Shown: positions 36,634-50,215, counted from the first letter of the stretch. The stretch is DNA of 64,000 nucleotides from Tillus elongatus (GCA_964006375.1 OZ023265.1:156218547-156282546); one strand, 5' to 3'. Notes: generated from the sequence alone by a model not told the origin. Translations and numbers: made by a program.

Positions 36634-37119
36634 TCTGGACGCAGCAAGTGCGTTATGGAAGTGAATTTTCATAAAAATGTTTTTAATAGTAAATATGTGT
36701 TTAATGCAGGCAGGCATCAATTTGGTTACCGGTATAACCTATATAGTAGAAACGATGTACCACATTTTACCAAAATAACTTATTGTTTGAAAATGTACAA
36801 ACATGTTCCGAAAATAGACTTAAAATATTTTCGAGAAAACTGGTTTCCTAGCCAACGAACCTTAGCTTAATAGCAAATTGAGTTATTGAAATTCTTATCA
36901 TCTAATGAAAATTCGCTACCAGAACGCATTTACTTCGTCTCGATTTTTTTACAAACATGCATCAACTTTCGATGAAAAAGCAAAAATTCAATAACACAAG
37001 GAATGTTCAAAAAAAATGGGCCAGCCTGTGATCGTTAAAATAATTTTATAAGATATAGCTCAAGACAACCTATAATTAACGTATACAATTTTTTCTCGTA
37101 TCTTGCATTATAACAATTA
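36634..37119 (-). repeat. Modular repeat R (part 1), interrupted by a LINE
   Basis: An inverted-repeat module (36634-36946) bounded by GACGCAGCAAGTGCGTTATG and a diverged complement is followed by R body to AACAATTA (37112-37119). The R sequence resumes at 39100 (TATTGACCTTTACCG), so the LINE insertion point is exact. The uninterrupted version of this junction is seen near 34208. Confidence 0.75.
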
Positions 37120-39099
37120 AAATAATAATAATAATAATAATAATATAATATAATATAATATAATATATTTATTTGCACCATCAATACATAAAAAATGCGT
37201 AGAACACGTCAACATTTAAAAAAACATAAAAAACACAGGAATCACAACCCAAAAAACTATACAATCACGATATCGATTACCAAGAGCTACAACTTGTCAG
37301 CTAAAAAATCCTCGATATTATAATAGGCCTTTGCCGCCAGAATATTATTCAGTGTTTTTCTCATCTTTGCAGGAGGAAGCTCCTTTATGTGTGTGTGACG
37401 TCAGATTGCACTGGCTGCGGTATGAAGCTCCTTTATCTGCACCGTCAGTTTGTTGTACACCTTCAGGGACTGCACCACAGCACTATTGTAAACAGTACTT
37501 TTTGTAGTTTGTGTAGCAATTAACTGATCCTTTAAACGTGCTCTAGTGTTGTATTGGTGCTGTTGTTTACAATCTGATATCAAACACCGATTTTCTCTTA
37601 CAAAACACGCACATTCAAATATATACAAATTTGGCACTCTGTTGTCGAGGAATGTTTTCCTACACGAACCCCTATATTTCAGATTGAATATGCTGCGGAT
37701 ACATGCCTTTTGGAGCCTAAAGATTCTACCGGCTTCTATGGAATTCCCCCAGAACATTAGTCCATATCGAAGCCTTGAGTTCACATATGCGTAGTACGCC
37801 TCGACGCCAGAACTAATACTACTAGAATCGGACAGAGCACGCAGAGCATAACTAAAAGCTGACAGTTTGCCTGCCAGATAGCTAACATGAGCTCTCCAGT
37901 TCAACTGAGAATCAAACTTCAAGCCAAAAACTTAACATCATCCTGCGTGCTCAGCGATTCTGAGTTGAATTTCAGCGATAACTGGTTACCCCTAAAATAG
38001 TTAAATGAGATTAAATTTGTTTTTGTCACATTCAATTGTAAGTTCATTCCATTGTACCACTGTTCCAGAATTCTCAGTGATTGTGATACCTCATAAATTA
38101 GATCACTATCTGAAGGAGCTCGTAAAACCAAAGATGTATCGTCAGCAAACAGGGTTGTCTTATGGGGCATACTTCAGATAGTTCGTTAACATAAAGTAAG
38201 AACAAGACTGGCCCAAGGATTGAGCCCTGAGGCTCACCTCGTTCTATAATCTTCCACTCAGATGACCGAAATACTCCTGTCCTATGATCATGAAAAGCCA
38301 CACATTGTTTTCTGCCTAATAGGTATGAGTTCATTAAATTCAGCGAGATTCCCCTGAAACCTAGCAATTCCAACTTAACTAACAGTGTGTCGTGGGACAC
38401 GCTATCAAAAGCTTTAGATAAATCCAGCATCATACACATTGTGCTTTCACGCTTATTTAGTCCCTCTGTAATTTCCTTGATAACTTGAAATATTGCCCTG
38501 TTAGTTGACCTTTTATTAATATAGCCATTTTGATTCTCACTAAATATTTTGTGTTTCTCTAAAAAAGCCACTATTCGCTCACATATCATTTTTTCTATTA
38601 TTTTTGCTATATTCGAAATTAGTGAGATAGGTCTATAATTGGTAAGTAGAGATATGTCCCCACTCTTATGTATCAGAATCATCAGTAAGTTTTTTAGGTC
38701 ATCCGGAAACAATCCCTGAGCCAGGCATAAGTTAATGATATGTGCTAATGGCTTGACTAAAACATCAGCACATTATTTCAACAACCTTACTGGAATCTCG
38801 TTAAAACCTACTGAATTGGTATTTCTAAGTTCAAAAATTGTATTGTACACTTCACTTTCATGGGTGGGGTAAAAAATATTGTGTCATTAACATATTTAAT
38901 TTTATCTGTTGCTGGAGCATTGTTGGTGTTGATGTTTTTACACACGTTGATTAGATATTTATTTATGTAATTTAACCGCTCCTGATCCGTATCCACATCT
39001 ATAGTGAAATTTTTTAGGTCAAATCTCTGGCCTCCTAAGCATCCAGTCACCTGCCTTACTACCTTCCACGTAGCTTTAGTCTTGTTTGTCGCTGTCTTG
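37120..39099 (-). mobile_element. Second LINE family, 5'-truncated, inserted in repeat R
   Basis: The 3' tail on the minus strand is a TATTA/TTA microsatellite (37120-37168), as in I- and CR1-type LINEs. The RT reads, from high to low coordinate: NYRPISLISNIAKIIEKMIC, MLDLSKAFDSVSHDTLL (motif A), GEPQGSILGPVLFLLYVNEL, then in another frame LFADDTSLVL (catalytic Asp pair). The C-terminal region has DSQLNWRAHVSYLAGKLSAF and YVNSRLRYGLMFWGNS. Frameshifts near 38165 and 37920 and upstream breaks disable it. The N-terminal endonuclease is missing. No clear target duplication was seen. Confidence 0.88.
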
Positions 39100-39590
39100 T
39101 ATTGACCTTTACCGTAGAAATAAATCACCCTGTATATACGTAAACAGATAAACAATCAAACTAAAAACGAATATGGATTCCAGGGAGCTTAGTTTGCACT
39201 CATTTGAAGAAATCTTGTTAAAATTCAAAAGTCGCGGTTTCCTAATCAACGAATTTTTAATTTTTCGTACGAAAACTAGCTCCAAATTATCGACAGTTAA
39301 ACCACAAACTTAACTAAAGCTACTGCCAAAGCATCAGAGAAGGTCTATTTGAAATAAAAGTTTTGGAAATATTTTGGTAAAATGAAGGACAATGACGGCT
39401 GAAGCTGAAACTTACTTTGTTCTTTCCGGAGATATAATTTTTTCCGAAAGAAAGCACAAAATTTTCCGGGAAAACCTGGGACGGTTTTTCGGGCTAACGA
39501 ACTTATGCAAGCCACTTGCAAAAGGAAGGTACTTAATTCAGAAGTCACGATCTCCTGCTTAGTGAATTTTTTTTTAAAGAAAATTCACTG
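39100..39590 (-). repeat. Modular repeat R (part 2)
   Basis: Continuation of 36634-37119 after the LINE. It contains ACCCTGTATATACGTAAACAG, AAAGCATCAGAGAAGGTC and the closing palindrome GTGAATTTTTTTTTAAAGAA near 39562-39581. Confidence 0.65.
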
Positions 39591-39956
39591 AAAATGAACT
39601 AAATTAGATGATTATTGGTCGAGTCCACCAGTTGCCAGCGATTGAATAGTTGTGTCAACGTATGCGTTCACCACTGACGCTCACTTTCTGCAAGAACCCA
39701 ACTGTGGCCGTTTTGTCAAAGCGGAACGACAGAGAGATGTCACAAAATAATGATTGAACAGTTGATGAGTCCCCAACCGCTGAAATGCATCGTCAGCCAG
39801 GATGTGAATACTTAATCTCAGCTGTTGGCTCCTCGCAAACTCAGTTAATGTTAAGACTTGGCGTGGTGAGCAATGAATTTGACTCACCCTGTAAACATCA
39901 ATTTTAAAATGGTAAACGCAGCTATATAGACATCAGGGTATCTAACTTAAAATCTA
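39591..39956. other. Intron sequence without recognised feature
   Basis: No feature recognised between the R copy and the mariner-like element. Confidence 0.45.
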
Positions 39957-42022
39957 CAGTGTGGAACAGCCAAATGGAATAAATTCGATAACGGATAAAT
40001 GAGGACGTGTTGGGAAAAACGCTTGGACACGTCGATTTGTATTTTTAACTGCGCATCTTTTTCAAGAAAAAAAAATTATTTAGGGTGCGTCATGTGACAG
40101 TGGCCAATACCAACTTTCTTATTTTAAATACAAGCCCCTGTATATTATTAATTTTTTGGATTCTTCAGAAAATTCTAGACATAATTCATGTACAATGTCC
40201 TATACCTATCTTCAACTGTTTCGGAAATATTAAGTATTTTCAGATTTATTACAAAAATTAACATTAAAAATAGAAAATTATTTTATTTCACAAATTCTAA
40301 TAAGAAATACTGATTATTTCTTAATAATTTAAAAAAACAAAAAAATAATTAATGTCAATGTAGTAAATGTTCAAATTGCTCGCCACGAACATCTTGGCAA
40401 CATGCTAATCTGGTATAGAAATGTATTCTAACATTACTCAACATCTCAGGCGTGACTGATCTAATCGCAAGCGTGATTCGTCTTTTTAAGTCATCTAAGT
40501 TGAGGGGCTTAGTTTTGTATACAATACTTTTGACATATCCCCACAAAAAGTAGTCTAATAGCGACAGATCAGGAGATCGTGCTGGCCATTCTATCGATCC
40601 GCGCCTCCCTATCCAGCGATTTGGAAAAATTTGGTTCAGGTACTGCCGGACATTGATTTGGTAATGGGGCGGTGCTCCATCTTGCTGAAACCATATTTTA
40701 TTGGCAGGAACTTGTGGGTTTGCTGGATCTGGATATAAGTTTGTCAAAGTTGGCACGACATTATTTTGGAGCAGTTCTAAATATTTATCCCCATTCAAGT
40801 TGCCATCAATGAAAAAGGGACCTACGATATGATTTCCAACAATTCCTGCCCAAACATTAACTTTTTCAGGATATTGCGTATGTTCCTCTCTCATCCAATG
40901 AGGATTCTCATTAGACCAATAGCGGCAATTTTGACGATTAACATGACCGTGAAGTGTAAATGTGCTCTCATCAGAAAACAAAACATCTTCTAATTGGATC
41001 ACACTGTTATCTAACATTGCCATCATTTGTTCACAAAAATACGTTCTCCTATCGAAATCGTCCTCCATGAGCTCCTGAGTTGGTATCATTTTATAGGGAT
41101 GCATTTTACTTTCCTTTAATGTTCGAAAAATTGCTGTGTGGCTAACGTTGAATAGTTGGGCTGCTTGTCGACCAGAAGTATGTGGGTTTTCTTGAAACTC
41201 AAGCGTAATATCCAATTTCGTATCATCACTTACTGCATTGGCAGCTACTTTTTTATCTGTCTCACATGACCAAGCTCGCGAAACTGCTTTTCTATTTTGC
41301 TAATTGTTCCTTGGGATACAGGCGGCAAATTTGGAAATTTTTCGTGAAATTAGCGAGACACTTCCATCTGTGTCCGTGTGTTATCTCCATAACCAATCAT
41401 TTGTAGAATGGTTATTTTGTGCATTTCTGTTAAATGAACCATTTTTCTGATATTATTACGTACAGTTAACGAAATTCAAACGACAATAGCACTGACACTA
41501 ATCACTACTGTCATGCAGGCAGACAACAAGTTGCTAAGGCTACGAGTTTTATACGAACAGAAAGAAAACTGTTTTTGTTTTTGTTTCATTTCATATCAGT
41601 AAAAAGAAACGCAGGAATGGTTTTTGTTTACTTTCTCATTTCAAGAGCTTAATGGGAAATAAGTATTGAATGCAATGTAGCGAATTTGTGAAATAAAATA
41701 ATTTTCTATTTTTAATGTTAATTTTTGTAATAAATCTGAAAATACTTAATATTTCCGAAACAGTTGAAGATAGGTATAGAACATTGTACATGAATTATGT
41801 CTAGAATTTTCTGAAGAATCCAAAAAATTTATAATATACAGGGGCTTGTGTTTAAAATAAGAAAGTTGGTATTGGCCACTGTCACATGACGCACCCTATA
41901 TATTTTTTTTTTCTTGAAAAAGATGCGCAGTTAAAAATACAAATCGACGTGTCCAAGCGTTTTTCCCAACACGCCCTCATTTATCCGTTATCGAATTTAT
42001 TCCATTTGGCTGTTCCACACTG
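39957..42022. mobile_element. Mariner-like DD41D element with ~340-bp inverted repeats
   Basis: TA is present at both sides (39955-39956 and 42023-42024). The ends start CAGTGTGGAACAGCCAAATG and are inverted complements over about 340 bp (to about 40297 and from about 41685). Length is 2066 bp. It carries the best-preserved transposase in the window. Confidence 0.93.
40355..41442 (-). pseudogene. Mariner-like transposase, nearly intact
   Basis: It begins MVHLTEMHKITILQMIGYGD at 41442. One in-frame TAA follows within the N-terminal DNA-binding region and one frameshift near 41260-41280. From 41215 an open frame of 286 codons runs to the end. The catalytic triad is present: DVLFSDESTFTLHGHVNRQN, KIWFQQDGAPPHYQ and WPARSPDLSLLDYFLWGYVK. 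There are 41 residues between the second and third Asp, the spacing of the DD41D (rosa-type) group. Two lesions separate it from a full-length protein. It would cut and paste the element at TA dinucleotides. Confidence 0.9.
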
Positions 42023-42024
42023 TA

Positions 42025-43587
<1,563 letters not shown>

Positions 43588-43661
<74 letters not shown>
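43588..43661. repeat. (TA)n array between MITE and mariner
   Basis: About 74 bp of TA. It is the only sequence separating the MITE from the next mariner-like element. Confidence 0.95.
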
Positions 43662-43664
<3 letters not shown>

Positions 43665-45487
43665 GCTGGCCAATTGAAAAGGAAGCAGACCGATTTGTGT
43701 CCAGAGAATTTTTTTAAGAAACGCTGAAATACGTCAATTTTAATATTGAGGGGGAGATGTTTTGACATAAAACTCAACTTTGTCGCGTCAACCCCAAAAG
43801 GGTGGTGATAACAACCCTTATATTTTGAATAGGGAACATGGGTCGAGTGTTACATCATTTGAAAGCTCTTTCTTTTCTAAATTCAGCACACTAATTTCTT
43901 TGGAAGTTTTATCAACTCGTTTAAAAATTATTCACAGTTGAAGATGCAAAAACGCATTTCACTCCTTCCGATAAAAAAAGTGCTAATAGTCAATGTTTTG
44001 TTGGTTTGTAAGCAAAAAATTGACTATCACGACATATCTTATCGGAATGAGAGTAATGCGGTTTATTATTTCAGTTTATCGGTCGGTTTGATACTTGAGA
44101 GTACTACCGAAAATTAATTTCACAATGGTGTATTCTGTAGAAGAAAGACTTGAAATAATTACTCTTTTTTTCAAAAACGATGACTGTGCCAACCGTACCT
44201 CAAATTTGTTTAATGAACGACATCCGAACAGACATGTTAACAGATTTTTTTTTTTCAATAATTTTGGAGTTAGTTGCAAAGTTTCAACAAAGTGGTTCAG
44301 TAGCCAACAAAAAACGGGATCCTGAACGTGAATTTCTGTTTAGAAAGTAGACTACTGAGATTGAAGTTTTAGGACAAATTGCTGCAGACTCAACTTTGAG
44401 CACGAGAAAATTGGCCACTGTTTCAAACATCAAAAGAAGAAGTATTCAGCGAATATTGAAACATCATAAATTTCAGCCGTATAAAATTCATCTTCTACAA
44501 CAACTGAACGACGATGATTTTGATCGACGGCTGGAGTTTTGTAAAGTTATGACTGCACGAATAGCTGATAACGGGAACTTTATGTTCAATATCTGTTTTT
44601 CAGACGAGTGTACGTTTTTATTAAACTCTACAGTCCATCGTCATAATTGTCGTTATTTGGCAGCTAATAATCTAACAAATTTTCACGAAGTCCACACTCA
44701 AACTCCACCGAAATTGATTGTCTGGATTTTTAGAGACCGTTTAATCGGTCCAATTTTCATGATGACAATTTGAGTGGCGAAACAGATTTGGAGTTACTAG
44801 AAGATATCGTTTACCCTCTACTAATTGATATTGTTGAAAATGATTATCGCTATCAAGAAAATCAATTAGTGTTTCAACAAGATGGAGCTCCTCCGCCTTT
44901 TTTACATCGTGTTAGGGAGTTTTTGAACAGAGAGTTTCCAGAGCAATGGATTGGGCGTAGAGGTGCTATTCAGTGGACCCTAGATCACTGGATTTATCTC
45001 CTTTAGACTTCTTTCTATGGGGCCATTTAAGAAGTAGAACATTCGTAACACAAACCAGAGTTTCTGGAAGAATTACGGCGACGCATTGTTGAAGAATGTC
45101 GTCTAATAACTCCACAAATGCTCCAGAATATCAGAGCTCGTTTAGAACAAAATTTGTACTTTTGTATGGAAGCTGGTCGTCAACAATTTGAACACTTACT
45201 TAACTGAATAAACATTTTTGAACGTTTGGTTTGTTTTTTAGTTTCTTTTAACGAAAAATTGACTAATTAGTGCATTTCTTATCACAATGAATGAAATACG
45301 TTCATGCAACTGCAACTGTGAATAATTTTTAAACGAGTTGATAAAACTTGCAAAATAATTTGTGTGCTGAATTCAGAAAAGGAAGAGCTTTCAAATGATG
45401 TAACACTCGACCCATGTTCCCTATTTAAAATATAAGGGTTGTTATCACCGCCCTTAAGTGGTTGATTTCACAAAGTTGAGTTTTATG
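43662..45487. mobile_element. Mariner-like element M3, copy a
   Basis: The left end starts CAGGCTGGCCAATTGAAAAG. The inverted arms include AAAACTCAACTTTGTC and ATAAGGGTTGTTATCACC. The right arm is cut at ATGTA (45485-45489), where repeat R sequence begins, so the last part of the right end is missing. The same family is present at 54298-56033 and 57129-58712. Confidence 0.88.
44125..45207 (+). pseudogene. M3 transposase, copy a
   Basis: It starts MVYSVEERLEIITLFFKNDD and includes STRKLATVSNIKRRSIQRIL, ICFSDECTFLLNSTVHRHN (first Asp), LVFQQDGAPPPFLHRV (second Asp; the usual His after PP is Pro) and IGRRGAIQW. It ends with GRQQFEHLLN and a stop at 45205. Frameshifts occur near 44240-44330, 44770 and 44985; the third Asp region is shifted out of frame. 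Inactive. Confidence 0.88.
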
Positions 45488-45945
45488 TAACCGATTTCGA
45501 TGAAACTCGGCAAGTGCCTTTCTTCAATTAATGGCTTGGACGAGTTCGTTATCCAAAAAAATCGGACTAGGTTTTCTCGGAAAATTTTGAGTTTTCTTTA
45601 GAAAAAAAATTCTCCAAAAATTTCAAAGATACTTCAATGAAATTTTGTGTATATATTATCTTACATAAGGCCTTACTACATAGAAAAACTCAACCTCAAC
45701 CTCCTAAGTTTATAGAAAATTTAGTTATTCCAATTTCATTTTTATTTTTCGAAAAATTTTTTTCTCTGAAAATTACAAAGTGATTTTAATCAGATTTGGT
45801 AAGTATATTTCCTTGGGAGAGATCTTACTACGAACCAAAATTGAACTTTCTAAGTTTATAGAAAGTTGAGTTATTCAACTTTGAAGCATTCAATAAAAAT
45901 TCACTACCATAACGCACTTGTTGCGTCCCGAACTTTTTTTAATAC
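45488..45945 (+). repeat. Repeat R subfamily fragment next to exon B
   Basis: Contains GATGAAACTCGGCAAGTGCC, also present at 63575-63596, and ends ACCATAACGCACTTGTTGCG (45905-45924). Its right edge lies about 60 bp from the exon B splice donor. Confidence 0.65.
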
Positions 45946-46001
45946 ATTATTTTCAAATTAAAATTGTCTGTTATTTTAAAACGTAATATTTGTTTACTTA
46001 C

Positions 46002-46129
46002 TTGATAGCTTTTACCATCGATAGCCCCATATGAACACACAACACTGCATGATCTGGTCTCTCCTTGGGGGCACCACTGATGCAGTAGTAGCAATCGCCA
46101 AGGATTTTAATCCTCAGTTGATGGTATTT
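46002..46129 (-). CDS. Adenylate cyclase exon B (C1a catalytic domain)
   Basis: A 128-nt minus-strand exon. A TTTTTTTGCAG acceptor precedes 46129 and GTAAGT follows 46002. It starts in phase 0 after exon A and encodes [40 protein letters not shown] and AI, plus two bases of a Lys codon. LGDCYYC holds the second metal-binding Asp of class III cyclases. The Lys-Tyr-His-Gln opening is the form I recall from ADCY3 rather than the Asn/Glu-His-Cys of other isoforms, which is the basis for the ADCY3-like call. The frame is intact and joins seamlessly to exon C 18.4 kb away. Confidence 0.96.
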
Positions 46130-46385
46130 CTGCAAAAAAATAATTGCATTATGAATATTTTATTAATTTTTTTTTGGTGTTATCTTATCAATTACAAAAA
46201 ACTTGTTAATGTTTCAGAACGTTATTTTCTAATACTGCATCCCAAAATAGTAAACAATATAAGGTGTCCCATTTAACAAAATTAAGTTGGAGTAATTTCC
46301 TGTTAAACCGTTGTATACCAAAAATATATATAATTGTCCTCGTAGACTAGTGGCAATCGTTTGAAGTATTGCTGAAAAAACCTTA
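46130..46385. other. Intron sequence upstream of exon B
   Basis: Short AT-rich gap with no recognised feature except the acceptor site of exon B. Confidence 0.5.
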
Positions 46386-46866
46386 ACTTATATTCCACTC
46401 TGAATATAACCATAAACATCTAATAAAACTAGACAGTAAACTATCAGTATACTCTGCAGAAATCGTAGCTCTAATTGAAGCCACAAAATATATAAAACAA
46501 CAACCCAGAAAAGAAGTGGTTACTGATAGTAAGAGCTGTCTACAAAAAATACAGAATATTTCACCGACAACGAAGTGCAACTATTTGTTTTCCAAACTAA
46601 TCTGTGATATATTGGAGTTGTCAGCAAAAGGTACTCAAATACATCTAGTATGGATTAAAGCTCACTGTGGCATTGACAACAACGAGGCGGCTGACTACCT
46701 GGCGAAGTGTGCTACATTAGAAGGTGAGGAAATACCTTATACTTGTCCAGTCTCGGACATTTATTCTTATCTTGTTCAAGAAGTTATCATAAAAAAATTG
46801 AATCATCATAAATCACAGAAAAATGTGCGAATGGCAACCTGCCGCAGCCATATACTGCCTAACTAA
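46386..46866 (+). pseudogene. RNase H domain of a LINE, fragment
   Basis: A frame open to 46866 carries a type I RNase H domain: YSAEIVALIEATKYIKQQ (catalytic Glu), VVTDSKSCLQKIQ (Asp) and VWIKAHCGIDNNEAADYLAK (His and Asp). The first catalytic Asp is not visible upstream. RNase H of this form accompanies LINE reverse transcriptases of the I and related clades. It is on the strand opposite the cyclase and is truncated on both sides. Confidence 0.8.
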
Positions 46867-47504
46867 CTAACTATTCCACCCTGTATCTTGTAGCACGTAA
46901 GCGCAAATTTTGTTATTGTCTACAAACCAAAAGCCCCAAAAAACATTTGTCAACCTGTGAAAGTTGGAGTAGATTGGATCAGCTTGATTTTGAGATACAA
47001 GCGATTAAACAGCATCCTAAATTTAAGGTGTTCAACTTCAATTGACGCGTAGTTAATGTCAAAAATTCATTTTATCGCCATTTCCTCCCTGTGTTGCTGC
47101 AGTCACTGTCTTTATTTACCACGAATCGAGGACTTTATATCACAAGTTTACTCTACAATTATCTTTTATTGACATTGCCTTAAACCACGAATTTAACATT
47201 GGACTGTCACTACTAAAATATAGTGGCTATATGCGATTCGTTACTGTGGCTCTATGTTAAGTTTAAATAATATGTTCTGCAAATGTAAAGTTGTCAGAGT
47301 GGTCACTTTAAAATGTAGTAATATGATCTCTGTATCGAGTTCTAAAAGTTCTAAACCTTTGGCCGATGTAGAGTGCTTTACAACGTGCACAAGCTCATTT
47401 ATAAATTCCAGCTTTCGTTGAGAATATTTTGCATTAAGTAGTAAATCGCGTGTTGTGTTGTGAAATTTGAATGTTACGTTTATATTTACACTGACATTTA
47501 ACAA
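46867..47504. other. Intron sequence, probably continuing transposon debris
   Basis: The first 170 bp may be the tail of the preceding LINE. The rest has no recognised feature. Confidence 0.4.
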
Positions 47505-47547
47505 GTACACTTGGAGAACCCAAATCACCACAACACATTTTAAAAAA

Positions 47548-47596
47548 GACCTGACGATCGTCTCACTAACCAAGTTAGCGTCATCAGAGGATGAAA
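47548..47596 (-). ncRNA. Hammerhead motif, type A (one core change)
   Basis: Minus strand: CTGATGA (complement of 47581-47587), stem II GCTAAC/GTTAGT around TTG, then GAGAC instead of GAAAC (complement of 47560-47564), GATC and GTC (complement of 47553-47555). Stem I is CCT/AGG. The A-to-G change in the core is expected to reduce activity. Confidence 0.68.
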
Positions 47597-47873
47597 AATT
47601 CTAACTATATTAAAAACTAACATCACCTTATATACCGGATCTTAGGTAAAGGGACCGAACTGAGATGGGAAAATAAACGCAGGCAAATTCTGCAGTGTAT
47701 TTTATTTTTATCGCTGGACGAGGTCTGCACTGTCCCTACTAACTTATCTAAAATCTGTCCATCTCTTGTAATTTTGGAAAGGTTCAACGGCACCTAAATT
47801 AACATAGTTTGCTTTATCGGAACTATATGTATTATTATGTTATCTCTAGGACGTGTTAAAAACGTGGGAATTT

Positions 47874-48790
47874 TTATTTAACGAAGCAATCGATCAGGTG
47901 GCTCGTAATCGGCGGTGGTGCCACGTTCATATAATTTTTCTTGTAACTATATATACTTTCGTATGAGTTTAGCTGTCCTGGTTGTCTAACATTTTTTATT
48001 AATTTCAGATTATCTTCATTAACGTGATGATTATTATCCCAAATATGTCGAGCGACAGTAGATCTATCTATAGTACCGTAACGTAATTGGGCTAAGTGTT
48101 CTTTGAATTTAACTCCAATCGATCTTTTTGTTTGCCCGACGTACTTAATATTACAATCTTTACAACTTATTTTATAAATTCCCGACATTTTGTCCATGCT
48201 ATCCTTGTGTTTTGGGTTACCTAGCAAGTTTTTTAAGGTATTTTTTTGTCGAAAATGTTAGCGGCAAGTTGGCTTTTTTTAATGCTATATAGACCCCTCA
48301 TGATTCGAGGTTCAAATGGTAAGCAAACAAAGTTTATTTCGGATTTCTCTCTTTTAAACGTTGTTGATTCTGTCAACATTTTTTTTTTGTTTTCTGTTTG
48401 TTGATTAATTTTTTCACCAGGCAAGCAGTGTATCTGTTATATTCGGCAACGTTCTTAATATAATTTTATTCTTTGGTATATCTACTTTTGTTTAAAGGAA
48501 AATTAATTAACCGATTTACTAAAAAATTAAGACTGGCCATTTTTTGTACGTACGTATGATGTGAGTCGTTCGGAATGTAGCTTATAGTGGTGGTTTTCTT
48601 TCTATAGACATAGAATTCTAAAGTGTCTTTATTCTTGATTACTAGTATATCTGGAAAGGGTAATTTATTATTAATTTCTAATTCGTGGATAAATTTTATA
48701 GAATCAATTTTATTGTTTAATCTGGCAATAAAATCTTCTATTCTGCAAATGTTTGTGTTAAATACTGCAAAAATATCATCCTAAGATCCG
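47874..48790 (-). pseudogene. Penelope RT C-terminus plus GIY-YIG endonuclease
   Basis: It starts at DDIFAVFNTNICRIEDFIAR (RT catalytic Asp pair, about 48785). It continues through ILVIKNKDTLEFYVYRKKTT, YIPNDSHHTYVQKMASLNFL and NYIKNVAEYNRY. The endonuclease follows: SGIYKISCKDCNIKYVGQTK, FKEHLAQLRYGTI, HHVNEDNLKLIKNV and LNSYESIYSYKKNY, ending at 47874. A paired Cys before KYVGQT and the GIY...YVG core define the family. Single stops or frameshifts occur near 48720, 48460 and 48370. Confidence 0.88.
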
Positions 48791-48831
48791 GTATATAAGG
48801 TAATGTTAGTTTTTAATATAGTTAGAATTTT

Positions 48832-48862
48832 TCATCCTCTGATGATGCTAACTTGTCGTCAG
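48832..48862 (+). ncRNA. Deleted hammerhead motif, type A
   Basis: CTGATGATGCTAACTTG is directly joined to TCGTCAGG. The second half of stem II and GAAAC are deleted relative to the other copies, so this copy cannot fold as a hammerhead. Confidence 0.7.
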
Positions 48863-48905
48863 GACTTTCTTAAAATGTGTTGTGGTGATTTTGGTTCGTC
48901 AATTG

Positions 48906-49899
48906 TACTTGCCAGTGCTCATTACAGGTTCCAATCTTCACTTACTGACATTTTAAATAAAAATATTTTGTTAGATGTCTCCACATGTAAATACTTTTTT
49001 CCCTAGCCTTATCATTGTTCTCTTTTCATCGTTAGCCAGAAGAGAATTGGAGATGTTTATACGCACTCATGACAACTAAAAATAAATTACAAATAGAATA
49101 AAAAAAAAATAATCGGTGTATCCTATTTTTAAACTTTATTGGCATCGTTTTGTCAATTTATATTGTCATTAAATAAGAAACAACACAAACCGAACGAATG
49201 GCTTGATAAAAGTGGTCGCTAATTTTATTACATCGTTTACTACAACGATAAAACTCGTAATGGGATAACAATTAAGGGATATAAAAATCTATTTTAGAAC
49301 ATATTGAAGGTGTAGTTAAACTTAAATCTTATTCTATCTGAGGACGATCTTTAAAGGAATATGTGTCACGAACGTATTTAAGCAGAAGATTTATTTTCTT
49401 TGATTAAAAGGATTATTTTTCCTATTGATTGGTTCATCTAGAGCACAAGTTGCTTAATTGTCCATAAGAGGCAATATTTTTCCTAGTAATAACTAAACAT
49501 AATAAAGTAGCGTCGGCAAATGGGGCCCACCTAACTGATATTATTTTTCTTAAAAAAATCTAAACAAAATAACGATAATGTTTTTAACGATAATAGTAAA
49601 TCGTATGTTTCTGTTTCCAACATACCTATAAAAAGCTTGAAATAACTACTACAAAAAGGTTACATAATATTTTTGAAACCGCTGTATATTTCTCTTCTGT
49701 AAAAATAAAGCACATTGTACCGTTAGAGGAAAAGCAGTTGAAATGATAAAATCTTTTAACTACATTCAAACAAAAAGAGTGAAAGAAAAAATAAAATTGC
49801 CTACACGTAAATCTGAATGTTACCTGGCAATTAAAAAATAATACAATCCGCTTTATGCTGATATTTTTGAAAAATATACCTATGGATTGGATTGCGTTT
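48906..49899. other. Intron sequence without recognised feature
   Basis: AT-rich, no exon or repeat recognised. Confidence 0.5.
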
Positions 49900-50026
49900 T
49901 TAGTGAATTTTCATTAAGAAAATTCACTAATAGAGAGGTATCGATGGTGAGACTTTCGGAAATTTTCTTCAAATGAACGCGAATTATGGCCTCTAGAACC
50001 CATTTCCATGGTCAGTTAAAATGTAT

Positions 50027-50096
<70 letters not shown>

Positions 50097-50215
50097 ATAT
50101 GTATCCAACCGATAACTCAAAAAATACTTCACTGATTTGGACCAAATTTGCGAATTACTCTTATTTTGCTAATGGCTTCGATAAGTTCGTTCATCAAATC
50201 TTAACGAATATTTTT
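49900..50215 (+). repeat. Modular repeat R, short copy
   Basis: Begins with the clearest version of the palindrome (TTAGTGAATTTTC, ATTAA, GAAAATTCACTAA at 49901-49931). The TA array is at 50035-50089, followed by CCGATAACTCAAAAAATAC. Confidence 0.75.
50035..50089. repeat. (TA)n array inside repeat R
   Basis: About 55 bp of TA. Confidence 0.95.

Larger units (their letters stand above)
47505..48905 (-). mobile_element. Penelope-like element bounded by inverted terminal repeats
   Basis: Minus-strand coding sequence lies between two inverted copies of one ~130-bp terminal repeat, at 47505-47645 (minus) and 48778-48905 (plus). Each carries a type A hammerhead. The shared start is AAGATCCGGTATATAAGG. 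The coding part starts at the RT catalytic motif and ends with the GIY-YIG domain. The left terminal repeat is in the same orientation as the ORF and the right one is inverted, an arrangement known for Penelope elements. 5' truncated. Confidence 0.85.

Noticed and set aside
37120..37168. Stand-alone microsatellite
   Set aside because: The TTA/TATTA run is the 3' tail of the minus-strand LINE at 37120-39099, not an independent repeat.
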